A DNA stretch of 64,000 nucleotides from Lysinibacillus sp. FSL W8-0992 (lineage in GTDB: Bacteria; Bacillota; Bacilli; Bacillales_A; Planococcaceae), in NCBI RefSeq assembly GCF_038008685.1, contig NZ_JBBOZQ010000001.1:3534001-3598000 (forward strand), read 5' to 3'. A program made the position numbers and the translations under genes. The notes under the pieces were generated by a model that saw only the letters and a program-made list of their open reading frames with translations, searched no databases and was not told where the DNA came from. Positions 43,224 to 53,044 of the stretch are shown one piece after another; position 1 is the stretch's first letter; each line of letters opens with the position of its first letter.

Positions 43224-43246
43224 GGACCTCATACCACTAACATGCA

Positions 43247-43291
43247 AAAGGCAATTTATCACAATTTTAATCATGATAAATTGCCTTTCCT
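43247..43291 (+). terminator. Terminator after the laccase-domain gene
   Basis: Perfect 15-bp stem from AAAGGCAATTTATCA (43247-43261) to its complement (43273-43287), then a pyrimidine-rich tail. Confidence 0.85.
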
Positions 43292-43401
43292 TCTATATGG
43301 TATTTTCACATATCCTCATTTTTTAAACTGCACAGAAAATGGCTATCCTATATAACATGTCCCTTGGTTTTCAAGTTCATTATTGTATAGGAGGAATAAT
43401 A

Positions 43402-43722
43402 ATTCATATTTCATATATTATTTTACTTAGCTTGGTCATTTCGTTTTTAAATATATTTGATGGTATTGCGACACACTTTGGGTTACTTCACAATAAAATT
43501 GAAGAGTTAAACCCGATTATGAACTTCTTATGGGTTTCAAGCCCTGCGTTGTTTTTAACAGTGAAAATGATGCTGTCATTATCCATTTCCTATCTATCCT
43601 ATTTAGTTTATAGACTGAGCGGCACTCGTTTTCAAAAACTATACACAATCTGTTTATCGGGGATTCTCATCCTTTACTTAGCTATTTTTAGCATTCATTT
43701 GTATTGGCTAATAGTGCTTTAA
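43402..43722 (+). CDS. DUF5658-family small membrane protein
   Basis: About 106 residues, three membrane helices, with the family's NIFDGIATHFGLLHNKIEELNPIMN block near the first loop. The strong Shine-Dalgarno ATAGGAGG (43390-43394 core) sits seven bases before an in-frame ATT at 43402, and the hydrophobic helix starts right there; the only ATGs (43339, 43357) have no ribosome binding site and would add a poor 21-residue extension. I therefore place the start at ATT 43402, tentatively. Function unknown. Confidence 0.7.
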   Translation: MHISYIILLSLVISFLNIFDGIATHFGLLHNKIEELNPIMNFLWVSSPALFLTVKMMLSLSISYLSYLVYRLSGTRFQKLYTICLSGILILYLAIFSIHLYWLIVL

Positions 43723-43752
43723 ACTTAATTTCCTTGCTTTTTGGAAAGAGGA

Positions 43753-44865
43753 TTACTTTAATGTTCCTGTACTAATGATTGATGTTTTCACATGAACATC
43801 GATTGCTACTTTACTAACGATTTCCCTCTTCTTTTCAGTTGTCCATTTTCCGTAATAGTACATTCGGAAATATTCACTTATACCACTTGGATCTACTTGC
43901 CATTCATTAAGTTTATCTAAAAACTTTTTAATATCTTGCTCTAGCTCCTTATTTACATCTTTTTCTAATTCCGCTAAACTTTCCGTTGTAAATAAATCAT
44001 TTTCTCTTTCGCCTTTGTACTCACTTAATGTTCCTTTTATCTCGATTGATATAGTGAGCTTGGGTAAAGTCATACTTTTATTGCTCTTTATGTGCACATC
44101 ATTTTCAACTAAGTCAATTAATAGTTTTTCTTTGCCATGTCCCTGTTCCATAGTAATATCCAATGGGGCAAGGTTTTTTCTTCCTTGTATTGCTTGAATA
44201 ATAAGTGCCTCTTTTGGATTTATTAATTCAAACATTTGGTTACCTTTAAAGACGGCAATTCCTTTTATTTCAATTTTATCGCTGTTTTTATCAACAAACG
44301 GAATAATAGGATCATACACAGGATTAGTAATCGTATACATAAAATCGTGAATGTTTGTGTTAGGATTAAATGCTGTATTAATGCTTGGTTGCAATAAATC
44401 ATTTAAATAAAAATTAATATTCGGTTTATCCGGATAATTATATTTCAGCATTTCTTCTCCCTTTTCCTTCACAATCGCAATAAGTACTTTATTACCGACT
44501 TCGGCATTTCGGTATAAATGTTGAATTACTTTTCGCACATTACCCTGACGTGCAAACTCCTCATTAAACAACACTACACGTAATTGATTAAAAACAATTT
44601 TTTTGTCTGAAAGCTTTTCTATTTCGACAATACCATTTGAGACGAGGTCCGTGACGACCGTAAAAGTCTGTGTACTCCGTTGTGCTTCAGGTGAATATTG
44701 AGGAATTGCGACGGTTAGTTTCATACTGTCCTTATCTATATAATCAAAGGCGATAATACCAACCATACCGACATCTTCAAGTGGTACTTTTTTTTCTCGT
44801 TCTGAACAAGCAACCAAAAATAAAAGCTGTAAAAAAAGCATAAGACAAAGAAGTTTTTTGCTCAT
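43753..44865 (-). CDS. GerAC-type germinant receptor lipoprotein
   Basis: About 370 residues: lipoprotein signal (lipobox LVAC, Cys20) followed by the Ger(x)C domains, with VVTDLVSNGIVEIEKLSDK, FVDKNSDKIEIKGIAVFKGNQM and KEALIIQAIQGRKN. C subunits anchor to the outer face of the spore inner membrane and complete the nutrient receptor. ATG 44865 overlaps the B-subunit stop by four bases. Third gene of the gerA-type operon. Confidence 0.94.
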   Translation of the reverse strand: MSKKLLCLMLFLQLLFLVACSEREKKVPLEDVGMVGIIAFDYIDKDSMKLTVAIPQYSPEAQRSTQTFTVVTDLVSNGIVEIEKLSDKKIVFNQLRVVLFNEEFARQGNVRKVIQHLYRNAEVGNKVLIAIVKEKGEEMLKYNYPDKPNINFYLNDLLQPSINTAFNPNTNIHDFMYTITNPVYDPIIPFVDKNSDKIEIKGIAVFKGNQMFELINPKEALIIQAIQGRKNLAPLDITMEQGHGKEKLLIDLVENDVHIKSNKSMTLPKLTISIEIKGTLSEYKGERENDLFTTESLAELEKDVNKELEQDIKKFLDKLNEWQVDPSGISEYFRMYYYGKWTTEKKREIVSKVAIDVHVKTSIISTGTLK

Positions 44866-45953
44866 AATTGCACCTGCTTCTTTTTTCGAAGTGCATAAAC
44901 CATAATTAATAAAATGGGCCATAAAATTAACATATAGGCAACATAGTTTGCACCATAAAATAATTTTTCTTGAAAATCTCTTGAAAAAGGCATTTTAACA
45001 ACAAAGAAAATAATTATTGCTAAAATATATAAATAAGCATTACTTTTTTTAGATAGTAAAGAATCCACACCTTTTTTCGCACACCATAAATAAGCAGCCA
45101 CCGTAGATAATATTAAAAATACCCATAATGTAATGCCGAAAATATCAATCCTTTCAATAAAAGAAAACTCTCCAGCTTTAAATAAATTTAATACTGAGAA
45201 TTCAACATTTTCCAACTGCCATTCAGAATAGTACATCACACTAATCGCTGTTGTGATAAAACAAATTAGGATACTTATCCAAATGCCTATTAACGTATGC
45301 CGGTATGCTTTTTTTTGATCGACAATGTAAGGAAAATAAAACATGATTAACTCGTAGCCTAAAATCGATAAATAACCTCTTTTTATCGCTTCATAAAAGT
45401 CGTGCACACTAAAAAAATTATATAAAGGTAGAAAATGACTAAAATCGCCCTTTTCAAATGCCCAATGTGTAAAATATACCATTCCAATCGTTAGAAAAAA
45501 GGTCAATATACAAAATCTCGCAATAGATTTAATGCCTCCACTAACAATGTAAACAAGCAATAATAAAAAACACAAAACAGGTCCAGTAATTGTTTGCTCT
45601 TGAAGCGCAGTACTTTGAATGAGATGCATATAATTACTAATAATCCCAGCAATAAAAATAATAAATTGAATAACGAAAAAAAGGTTGATAAATTTCCCTA
45701 ACCATTTACCTAGTAGAATTTCATTTATACGGAAAAGGTTTTCGTTTGGATATTTTGAATTAATCCAAATCATTGGGTAAAGTGTAACACTCGCAATAAC
45801 GCCAAAAAGCAGTGGCATAAATGCCTGGCTATATCCTAAAGAACTAAGTTGCTGAGGTAGTGAGAGAATGCCAGTACCGATCATTACGCTTTGTGCCAAA
45901 AAAACTACATGATATGGATTTAATAGCTTCCTCTTGCTCTTATCTGTACTCAA
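44862..45953 (-). CDS. GerAB-type germinant receptor subunit
   Basis: About 363 residues with ten membrane helices of the APC-like spore-germination permease family: NPYHVVFLAQSVMIGTGILSLP, YPNENLFRINEILLGKWLGK and GYELIMFYFPYIVDQKKAYRH. The B subunit holds the germinant-binding pocket. The start is probably TTG 45953, six bases after GAGGTGG; the longer form starts inside that site. Middle gene of the operon. Confidence 0.94.
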   Translation of the reverse strand: MSTDKSKRKLLNPYHVVFLAQSVMIGTGILSLPQQLSSLGYSQAFMPLLFGVIASVTLYPMIWINSKYPNENLFRINEILLGKWLGKFINLFFVIQFIIFIAGIISNYMHLIQSTALQEQTITGPVLCFLLLLVYIVSGGIKSIARFCILTFFLTIGMVYFTHWAFEKGDFSHFLPLYNFFSVHDFYEAIKRGYLSILGYELIMFYFPYIVDQKKAYRHTLIGIWISILICFITTAISVMYYSEWQLENVEFSVLNLFKAGEFSFIERIDIFGITLWVFLILSTVAAYLWCAKKGVDSLLSKKSNAYLYILAIIIFFVVKMPFSRDFQEKLFYGANYVAYMLILWPILLIMVYALRKKKQVQL

Positions 45954-45983
45954 CTTAAACCACCTCAAATTCTGTAACAGCTT

Positions 45984-47378
45984 TTATTTTTTTTGCGCTC
46001 TAGAAATACCTTTCTTTTCGTTTAAATATTTTATTGGAAAGCGAATAATACCATCGAATAAATCTCTCGCTTTACGAGGAACAACTGGAGTCATATATGG
46101 TGTACCTAAAGAATTTAATCGTAATAAATGGGCAAATAGCCATGCAAACGCGAGCATTAACCCGTATAATCCAAAAAGCCCTGCTGATAAAATAAAAATA
46201 TAACGAATAAATCTACTTGTATTACTCAATAAAAAGATCGGTGGGAGAAATGACAGTAAGGCAGATGTTGCAACTAATACAATTAAAATATTACTAAGCA
46301 ATCCAGCTTCAACCGCCGCCGTACCAATAACGATACCTCCTACGATACCAATCGTTTGCCCGACTTTAGCAGGCATTCGTGACCCAGCTTCGCGGAGCAC
46401 TTCAATAATTAGCTCTATAAACAAAACTTCTACTAGTGGTGGAAATGGTACTTTACTTCTAGATTCCTGCAAGTTTAACAATAGCTCGTATGGTAAAATC
46501 TCAGGATGGAATGTCAAAGCAGATATATACATCGGTGTAATCATAATGGTCATAAAAAAACCAAAAAATCGAAGCATCCGTAGCAACGATGCCGTTGTCC
46601 AACGGTTATAATAATCTTCGACAGAAACAAACAGTTCGAAAAAGGATGTCGGACAAACAATAGCTGCTTGGCTATTATCCATAAAAATAACGATTCTTCC
46701 ATCAACAAGATACTGACTGACACTGTCAGGTCGTACGCTCATATAATGCTGTGGGAAAGGAGATAACGGATTATCTTCAATCAGCTGCTTGAGCTCTGAT
46801 ATATCTGTAAAAAAAGGATATTGTAAATTATCAATTCGCCCTCGTAGCCTGTCTAAATTTTCTTTATTTACGATATTGTCCATGTACAAAATTGAAATTT
46901 TAATATTTGTTTCGGTTCCTACAGTGCGGGTTTCATTTTTTAACATCGGATTTTGGATTCGTCTTTTTACTAATGAAATATTGGTCTCTAATGATTCTGT
47001 AAAAGCATCTTGAGGCCCTATAACTGTTGACTCCGTTTCCGTATTCGTTATCGAACGTGTAGGGGCACTATACGTATCAATTACCTGTAATAAAGCAGGT
47101 TTGTGGAAAAATAATAAAGTTTGACCAGCATTTAATTTTTGTATAATTACATCTATATCTTCTAAGTCAACTGATTCTGATACTTGAAATATTTGATTAA
47201 CATGATTCACAAGCGGAATGAAAACCATCGATTGTAATGTCATTTTCTCGATAAGAGAGGAGAAATAAAAAATCGTGACAATCCCTGCATCTGTAACCAT
47301 CTCTTTAATAACAACATCATCAATTTCTTGTATCTTTTCCTTTATTTTTTCAATTGCTTGCTGTTTTTTTTCTTCCAT
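45984..47378 (-). CDS. GerAA-type germinant receptor subunit
   Basis: 464 residues with the same layout as the orphan at 17605: soluble N-terminal domain, then membrane helices. Visible blocks are DGRIVIFMDNSQAAIVCPTS, LLRMLRFFGFFMTIMITPMY and SRSKVPFPPLVEVLFIELII. First gene of a complete A-B-C receptor operon (B starts 30 bases later). In Bacillus such operons are SigG-dependent; no SigG promoter could be assigned safely. GGGGAG precedes the ATG. Confidence 0.95.
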   Translation of the reverse strand: MEEKKQQAIEKIKEKIQEIDDVVIKEMVTDAGIVTIFYFSSLIEKMTLQSMVFIPLVNHVNQIFQVSESVDLEDIDVIIQKLNAGQTLLFFHKPALLQVIDTYSAPTRSITNTETESTVIGPQDAFTESLETNISLVKRRIQNPMLKNETRTVGTETNIKISILYMDNIVNKENLDRLRGRIDNLQYPFFTDISELKQLIEDNPLSPFPQHYMSVRPDSVSQYLVDGRIVIFMDNSQAAIVCPTSFFELFVSVEDYYNRWTTASLLRMLRFFGFFMTIMITPMYISALTFHPEILPYELLLNLQESRSKVPFPPLVEVLFIELIIEVLREAGSRMPAKVGQTIGIVGGIVIGTAAVEAGLLSNILIVLVATSALLSFLPPIFLLSNTSRFIRYIFILSAGLFGLYGLMLAFAWLFAHLLRLNSLGTPYMTPVVPRKARDLFDGIIRFPIKYLNEKKGISRAQKK

Positions 47379-47526
47379 GTCATTTCTCCCCTCTTATAAG
47401 ACTTATTAAAATTGGCACACCCTATTTAACGCTTTATATGTACCTCGCATAAACCATCACCATATTATTCATGTAGTTTGTCCTTTTTCTGAATAAATAT
47501 GTATTAATTGTTTCTTTAGTAATGAC

Positions 47527-47564
47527 AAAAAAGGATATATCTCGAGTAAGAGATATATCCTTTT
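47527..47564 (-). terminator. Terminator after the amino-acid permease
   Basis: AAAAGGATATATCTC/GAGATATATCCTTTT stem with T run on the minus strand, starting four bases past the permease stop. Confidence 0.92.
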
Positions 47565-47567
47565 CTA

Positions 47568-48941
47568 TTATTTTGTATGCTTATTTTCAGATCGACTTTT
47601 CCCAATACCGAACACATAATAGCTAAATGTAATAAGAATAAGGAAAATAATCCCTACAATTAATGAAACTCGTGTATCCTCATTAAACCACATACCGATG
47701 AGTACCATTATTAAAAACGCAATTGTAGCATAATTTGTTACAGGAGCAAAAGGCGTTTTAAATGGGTGATTTTCCAATTGCGACCTTTTAATTTTTCTAA
47801 AACGAATCTGACTAATCAAAATGACAAACCACGGAATCATCCCTGGCAGTACACTAGCACTATAAACATAGACAAATAGGTTTTTTGGAGCAATGTAGCT
47901 TAAAATAACACCAACCACTAAACCAACTAGCACACCAGCTGTACCTAGAATTGGTACACCATTATTTGAAAGCTTTGCAAAAAACTTAGGTGCCTGACCA
48001 TTCATAGCAAGAGTGTAAAGCATGCGTCCAGCGCTATAAATTCCACTATTACAGCCACTCATAGCTGCTGTAATCACGACAAAGTTAATGATACCTGCCG
48101 CTGCAGTAATACCCACTTTTGCGAAAGTGGCAACAAACGGACTGCCGATAGTCCCTAACTCATCCCACGGATAAACCGTTACAATAATGAAAATTGCACC
48201 GATATAGAAAATTAAAATACGCCAAATAATACTTTGTATCGCATTCGTAATTGTTGTTTGAGGATTTTTTGCTTCTCCCGCTGTAATCCCAATAAGCTCT
48301 ACTCCTTGGTAAGCAGCAACAACTAAAGATAATGCAAAGAAGAAACCTGTCCAACCTCCAGTAAAGAAGCCTCCGTGGGCCCAAAGATTTGATAGACCAA
48401 TTGCAATGCCTCCATTGCCAATACCAAAGAAGATTAGGCCAAAGCCCGCCACAATCATAAGTACAATCGTGACAATTTTTATCATCGCAAACCAAAACTC
48501 AAATTCCCCAAATGATTTAACAGAAACAAAGTTGGCAACACCTAGTATTACCATGGCAATCAATCCAGGAATCCACGCAGGCAAATCAGGGAACCAATAC
48601 TGCATGTACGTTCCGACTGCGATAATTTCGGACATCCCAACGATAACCCACTGAAACCAGTTACTCCATGCCGTTAAATAACCTGCTAATGGATGAATAT
48701 ATTTATAACCGAATGTTGCAAATGATCCCGTACTTGGCTCAACATAAAGCATCTCACCCATTGCACGCATGATAAAAAATATAAAAATGCCTGATATAGC
48801 ATATGCAAGGAGCACGGATGGCCCAGTCCATTGAATAGCACTGGCAGAACCCATAAATAGGCCTACACCTATGGTACCACCAAGAGCAATCATTTGAATA
48901 TGTCGTGCCTCCAAGCCTCTATTTAATTCTTTTTTTGCCAC
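47568..48941 (-). CDS. AAT-family amino acid permease
   Basis: About 457 residues, twelve membrane helices, with the AAT-family start [38 protein letters not shown] and [18 protein letters not shown]. These are proton-coupled amino-acid importers of the cytoplasmic membrane. The start is inferred as GTG 48941 with AAAGGGGC upstream; the extra 53 codons of the longer ORF have no family similarity. Single-gene unit, divergent from the next permease. Confidence 0.92.
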   Translation of the reverse strand: MAKKELNRGLEARHIQMIALGGTIGVGLFMGSASAIQWTGPSVLLAYAISGIFIFFIMRAMGEMLYVEPSTGSFATFGYKYIHPLAGYLTAWSNWFQWVIVGMSEIIAVGTYMQYWFPDLPAWIPGLIAMVILGVANFVSVKSFGEFEFWFAMIKIVTIVLMIVAGFGLIFFGIGNGGIAIGLSNLWAHGGFFTGGWTGFFFALSLVVAAYQGVELIGITAGEAKNPQTTITNAIQSIIWRILIFYIGAIFIIVTVYPWDELGTIGSPFVATFAKVGITAAAGIINFVVITAAMSGCNSGIYSAGRMLYTLAMNGQAPKFFAKLSNNGVPILGTAGVLVGLVVGVILSYIAPKNLFVYVYSASVLPGMIPWFVILISQIRFRKIKRSQLENHPFKTPFAPVTNYATIAFLIMVLIGMWFNEDTRVSLIVGIIFLILITFSYYVFGIGKSRSENKHTK

Positions 48942-49443
48942 TTGTATACGCCCCTTTCTACTAATATTGCTTCGATAATTTACTTTATAAATAATAATAA
49001 ATTCTTCCGATAAATACAAATGTATTTTTAGGAAAAACATATTTTTTGCTAATAGTAGAATTAAAACAGCAAGCGTATTATCTTGTAACTTTGTTGTCAT
49101 GTGCTTTAATACAAAACAATTGAAGGCGCTTAAAGTCCACTTATAGCAAGGAATAAGCGAAAATACTCCATGTGAGATTTATCATTCATTGTTAAAATAA
49201 AGAGACGTACTACATTACAAATATAAAATTTAAAATAAATAATAAAAATTGTTTTATGTATACAAATAATTATTTCAGAATATTCTTAATTATTATTCCA
49301 CATAAATAATTCCATTATTTTTCATTTAATTTTAATATTTCTTAAAATTCCACCAACTTAACGGAAAATTAGCAAAAACAATTGACCTGAAAGTCAAAAA
49401 AGTATAATATTTTTACATATTTCTATGAAAAAGAGGCTTACAT
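48942..49443. other. Divergent promoter region between two permeases
   Basis: 500 very AT-rich bases. I see no coding ORF, riboswitch consensus or strong hairpin. It must carry both permease promoters. Confidence 0.5.
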
Positions 49444-50829
49444 GTGAGAAATTTATTATTTAGAAGAAAAAATATAGCGGATTTATTAAAAAAAGATGGA
49501 ACAATTCAGCTCAAACAATCGTTAGGCGCTTTTGACCTTATATTGCTTGGCGTTGGCGCTATTGTTGGAACAGGGATTTTCATCTTGCCTGGCACAGTTG
49601 CTGCCACTCACGCAGGACCTGGAATTGTTTTTTCATTTATCATAGCTGCTATCGTTTGCGCATTAGCTGGCATGTGCTATTCTGAGTTTTCATCGAGTGT
49701 ACCTGTCACTGGGAGTGCCTACACATATGGGTATATTGTATTTGGGGAAATTGTTGCTTGGTTAGTTGGCTGGGCGCTGCTTTTAGAGTATGGCTTAGCC
49801 GTTGCAGCCGTTGCAACAGGGTGGTCATCTTATTTAAGTGCTTTACTTGCTGGCTTCCAAATTTCGATGCCAACTGCAATCTCGGGTTCATTCAATCCCT
49901 CCGCTGGTACGTATATTAACTTACCCGCAATTGTCATAATTTTCGCTACTGCATTTTTCTTAACACTTGGCATAAAAGAATCAACAAGATTAAATTCCAT
50001 TATGGTGTTCTTGAAAGTTGCAGTGATTTTACTATTTATTGGCGTTGGTATATTTTACGTCGAGCCAACAAACTGGCAGCCATTTCTACCATTTGGCGTA
50101 AGCGGCGTATTGGGTGGCGCAGCACTTGTATTCTTCGCTTACCTAGGATTTGATGCTGTTTCATCAGCAGCTGAAGAAGTAAAAAATCCTCAGCGGAATA
50201 TGCCCATTGGAATAATTGGTTCACTATTAATATGTACGGTTCTTTATGTCGTTGTTTCACTAGTGCTAACAGGCATGGTGCCGTACTCACAGCTAAACGT
50301 CAGTGATCCTGTAAGCTATGTCATGCAGCTCGTTCATCAAGATTGGATTGCTGGTATCATTTCATTAGGTGCAGTTGTAGGAATGATGACAGTTATTCTT
50401 GTTATGTCCTATGGAGGGACACGCTTACTATATGCACTAGGTCGTGATGGTTTACTGCCAAAAAGCATGGCAGAGCTAAGTCCAAAATTCAAAACACCCG
50501 TGAAAAATACTTGGGTATTCGCAGTGCTCGTTGCTTTCTGTGCTGGTTTCGTTCCTTTGTCAAAGCTTACTGAGCTTGTTAATATGGGAACACTCGTAGC
50601 TTTCACAATCGTCTCAATTGGTGTCATTTATTTAAGAAAAAATAAAAACATTCCTTCAGGTGGTTTTAAAGTACCATTCTTCCCTGTGTTACCTATTTTG
50701 TCATTCTTCATGTGTTTATTTTTAATTTCACAGCTATCCGTACATACTTGGATTGCTTGCGGACTGTGGTTTATATTAGGCTTAATTATATACTTTGTAT
50801 ACGGGCTGAAGCATAGCACGATGAATTAG
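49444..50829 (+). CDS. APC-family (CAT/YfnA-type) amino acid permease
   Basis: 461 residues, twelve membrane helices. LILLGVGAIVGTGIFILPG is the substrate-binding first helix, AYTYGYIVFGEIVAWLVGW and FFAYLGFDAVSSAAEEVKNP are typical of the cationic-amino-acid-transporter branch. The start is a GTG at 49444 with AAGAGG upstream. The stop codon runs directly into a 22-bp repeat of the dispersed family. Confidence 0.92.
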   Translation: MRNLLFRRKNIADLLKKDGTIQLKQSLGAFDLILLGVGAIVGTGIFILPGTVAATHAGPGIVFSFIIAAIVCALAGMCYSEFSSSVPVTGSAYTYGYIVFGEIVAWLVGWALLLEYGLAVAAVATGWSSYLSALLAGFQISMPTAISGSFNPSAGTYINLPAIVIIFATAFFLTLGIKESTRLNSIMVFLKVAVILLFIGVGIFYVEPTNWQPFLPFGVSGVLGGAALVFFAYLGFDAVSSAAEEVKNPQRNMPIGIIGSLLICTVLYVVVSLVLTGMVPYSQLNVSDPVSYVMQLVHQDWIAGIISLGAVVGMMTVILVMSYGGTRLLYALGRDGLLPKSMAELSPKFKTPVKNTWVFAVLVAFCAGFVPLSKLTELVNMGTLVAFTIVSIGVIYLRKNKNIPSGGFKVPFFPVLPILSFFMCLFLISQLSVHTWIACGLWFILGLIIYFVYGLKHSTMN

Positions 50830-50974
50830 AGTGACAGGCACTCAAACAATTCTGAATTTTGTCTACTCATGTAGATTTCAGTGGGAACGCACGAAATGTA
50901 AGATGCAACAAGATCGCAAAAGCGTGAGTTGCCGGATAAGAATGCCCACGGAAGTGACAGGCACTCAAACAATT
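50830..50974. repeat. Degenerate third copy of the dispersed repeat, inverted
   Basis: Two 22-mers AGTGACAGGCACTCAAACA-ATT (50830-50851 and 50953-50974) are the reverse complement of the 37.8-kb 22-mers with one change. Between them GGGAACGCACGAAATGTAAG matches the reverse complement of part of the 193-bp core, but about 90 bases of the core are missing. Confidence 0.85.
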
Positions 50975-50995
50975 TTTTGTCCGATTACAACAAAT

Positions 50996-51025
50996 AAAAT
51001 CCGCTGAAAGTTCAGCGGATTTTTT
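50996..51025. terminator. Bidirectional terminator
   Basis: Perfect 13-bp stem AAAATCCGCTGAA/TTCAGCGGATTTT (50996-51008 and 51011-51023) with T run on + and A run on the left. It closes the pyrimidine operon on the minus strand and possibly the permease on the + strand. Confidence 0.92.
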
Positions 51026-51046
51026 CAATTTATAAGTCTTATCGAA

Positions 51047-51256
51047 TTATTGCAACAATGTTTGTTCCTGTAGCTTTGCCGCAAAATATTTGCGCGCATC
51101 TGCGGTAAGAATTTGCAAATGCACTACCTCATCCTGCCGAGCAAACTCCACAAACATACCACTTAAGTTTTCATACACATATTTGATTTTAAAGCCATTA
51201 TCTAAAAAGTCGTCAACCTTTTTTATTTCTTCCGTACTTTGTAAGAAATCTGACAT
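51047..51256 (-). CDS. Small acidic protein at the end of the pyrimidine operon
   Basis: About 69 residues starting MSDFLQSTEEIKKVDDFL, with no membrane segment, cysteine pair or known motif; KIKYVYENLSGMFVEFAR and VVHLQILTADARKYFAAKL suggest a compact alpha/beta fold. It follows the NCS1 permease by 22 bases and is followed by the operon terminator, so it belongs to the unit. ATG 51256 has GAGGGG upstream. I do not recognise the family. Confidence 0.65.
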   Translation of the reverse strand: MSDFLQSTEEIKKVDDFLDNGFKIKYVYENLSGMFVEFARQDEVVHLQILTADARKYFAAKLQEQTLLQ

Positions 51257-51278
51257 ACCCACACCCCTCTTTTGCTTT

Positions 51279-52799
51279 CTACTCAGCACCTTTTATTTCA
51301 AGTATTGGATCAGCTTGATCTGCTGTCTCAACGTCATCTGAACTTGCTGCCGGCTGAGACACTAATTCTTTACCAAAAAGTTCATCCAAGTTGTGACCAG
51401 CAGTTATTCCTAAATACTTTTCATCACTTGGATCCTCTATTTCAGCTTGTGGATACTTTTTGAACCACCAATACTTCGCTAACACATAGTAAACGAGCGC
51501 TCCTACACCGAATCCAACTAATGATGAATACGCAGAAAAAACATTTGCCACTGCACCACCGATAATCCAAGCGATTAAACCTGCTAAATTAAAGCCATTC
51601 AAATATTTGAATTGGCCATTTAACTCATACAAATCTTTTACGTTCACACGTCGTTTACGAATCAAATAATAATCTGCGAATAAAATACCGACTATTGCTG
51701 TTAATATACCGCCTATAATTAATAGCGCGTTCACTAAAACATCAAACAAGCTCCACGGCTGTGCAAGGATTCCGATAACCCCTGCAATGACAACGCCTAC
51801 CCAGAACGGAACTTTTGGCCCGCCAATATTTGAAAATATAGTAGCTGCCGGTATTACATTTGCAGATGTATTCGTTGACCATTGTGCTAAAACGATCATT
51901 AATAAAAGTATCCCTAAAATAACGCCACTCGCGCTCTGTTGTAATGCGTTAATTGGATCAGCAGATGCGACAGCCATATAACAAACCGCTCCAATTGTAA
52001 CGATAAACGTATTCGTAATAGGCATAACAATTAACGAACCGACTAGCTGCGTTTTGTTACGCTTAAACCAATTACGCTCATTTTTTGGTGCTTTAAAGAA
52101 GCGAGAAAGGGATGGCATATCGGCTGCTAATGTAGCCCAGAAGCCCATATTCGCCATAATAACAATCATAAATGCTGTAAAAGCCGCTACACCTGTAGTT
52201 GGCGTTTCAACCCAAGACCAAATATCTTTTCCTTGAGTCGTGGCAGCATCAGCTAATGTTATATACATCCAACAGGAAATCAATATTATAATCGGCGCCG
52301 CTAAATCTGCAAACCGCTCAATTGATTTAATACCTAATGAAGTATTAAATAACTGAAGGGCTGCAAAGACAAGAAAGCATAAAAACCAATTATTAAAATC
52401 AAATAGTAAATTTAAAATACCGTTAATAGCCATTGCTCCGAAATATGTGTTTATACCAAACCAACAGGCTGCTGTCACGCCTCGAACTAACGACGGTATA
52501 TGTGTTCCAAACGTACCGAAAGGAGCACGCATATATACAGGAAAAGACAAGCCATGCTCTATCCCGATATCACCAATTAACGTCATAAAGACACCGATTA
52601 AACAAGAACCGATTAACGTAGCCAAAATTACCATAGGTAAAGGTAAACTAATAATAGCAGCACCGCCAATGGCAAAAGCCGCTAATACTATAGCCATTCC
52701 TATCCAAATAACTGCAAAACCGAATGTTCCAATATTTCTTTGTTGATGTGTCACTGGAAGTAAATCAGGGGATTTCAAATAATTCCCGTCATGTTCCAT
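51279..52799 (-). CDS. NCS1-family nucleobase/hydantoin/allantoin permease
   Basis: 506 residues, twelve membrane helices. SPDLLPVTHQQRNIGTFGF leads into the first helix, and SFPVYMRAPFGTFGTHIPSL and WFGINTYFGAMAING are NCS1 signatures (PucI/Mhp1/PyD-like). It imports a cyclic ureide or pyrimidine with a cation. Lying in the same strand run as preA, preT and dihydropyrimidinase, uracil, thymine or a hydantoin is the most likely substrate. AAGGAG precedes the ATG. Confidence 0.92.
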   Translation of the reverse strand: MEHDGNYLKSPDLLPVTHQQRNIGTFGFAVIWIGMAIVLAAFAIGGAAIISLPLPMVILATLIGSCLIGVFMTLIGDIGIEHGLSFPVYMRAPFGTFGTHIPSLVRGVTAACWFGINTYFGAMAINGILNLLFDFNNWFLCFLVFAALQLFNTSLGIKSIERFADLAAPIIILISCWMYITLADAATTQGKDIWSWVETPTTGVAAFTAFMIVIMANMGFWATLAADMPSLSRFFKAPKNERNWFKRNKTQLVGSLIVMPITNTFIVTIGAVCYMAVASADPINALQQSASGVILGILLLMIVLAQWSTNTSANVIPAATIFSNIGGPKVPFWVGVVIAGVIGILAQPWSLFDVLVNALLIIGGILTAIVGILFADYYLIRKRRVNVKDLYELNGQFKYLNGFNLAGLIAWIIGGAVANVFSAYSSLVGFGVGALVYYVLAKYWWFKKYPQAEIEDPSDEKYLGITAGHNLDELFGKELVSQPAASSDDVETADQADPILEIKGAE

Positions 52800-52987
52800 A
52801 CATTTCGCTCCTTTTTATTAGATTATGCATCGGCATCCGTTAATCCCAATGATGGGTACAGTCGATATCGCTCATCATTTGTGACATGAGCCGCTAGCAT
52901 GATTTTTCATTCAAGTAGTGAATCATTACCTGGCAAAGGATGACTGCCCTACTAAATGAAATTTTCCGTGACATCTACTTGAGGTTT

Positions 52988-53010
52988 CCTCCCTTTACAG
53001 GAAAGGGAGG
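52988..53010. repeat. Perfect inverted repeat between preA and the NCS1 gene
   Basis: CCTCCCTTT/AAAGGGAGG with loop ACAGG. It has no T tail on either strand, so it is not a clean terminator; it could be an RNA stability or processing element within the operon. Confidence 0.6.
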
Positions 53011-53044
53011 TGGAATAACAGTTACTACTTAACAGTCGAACGTT

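Noticed and set aside
45984-47378. SigG promoter upstream of the gerA-type operon
   Set aside because: TGAATA and CATATAA are both present, but 25 bases apart instead of 17-18, so I do not call it.
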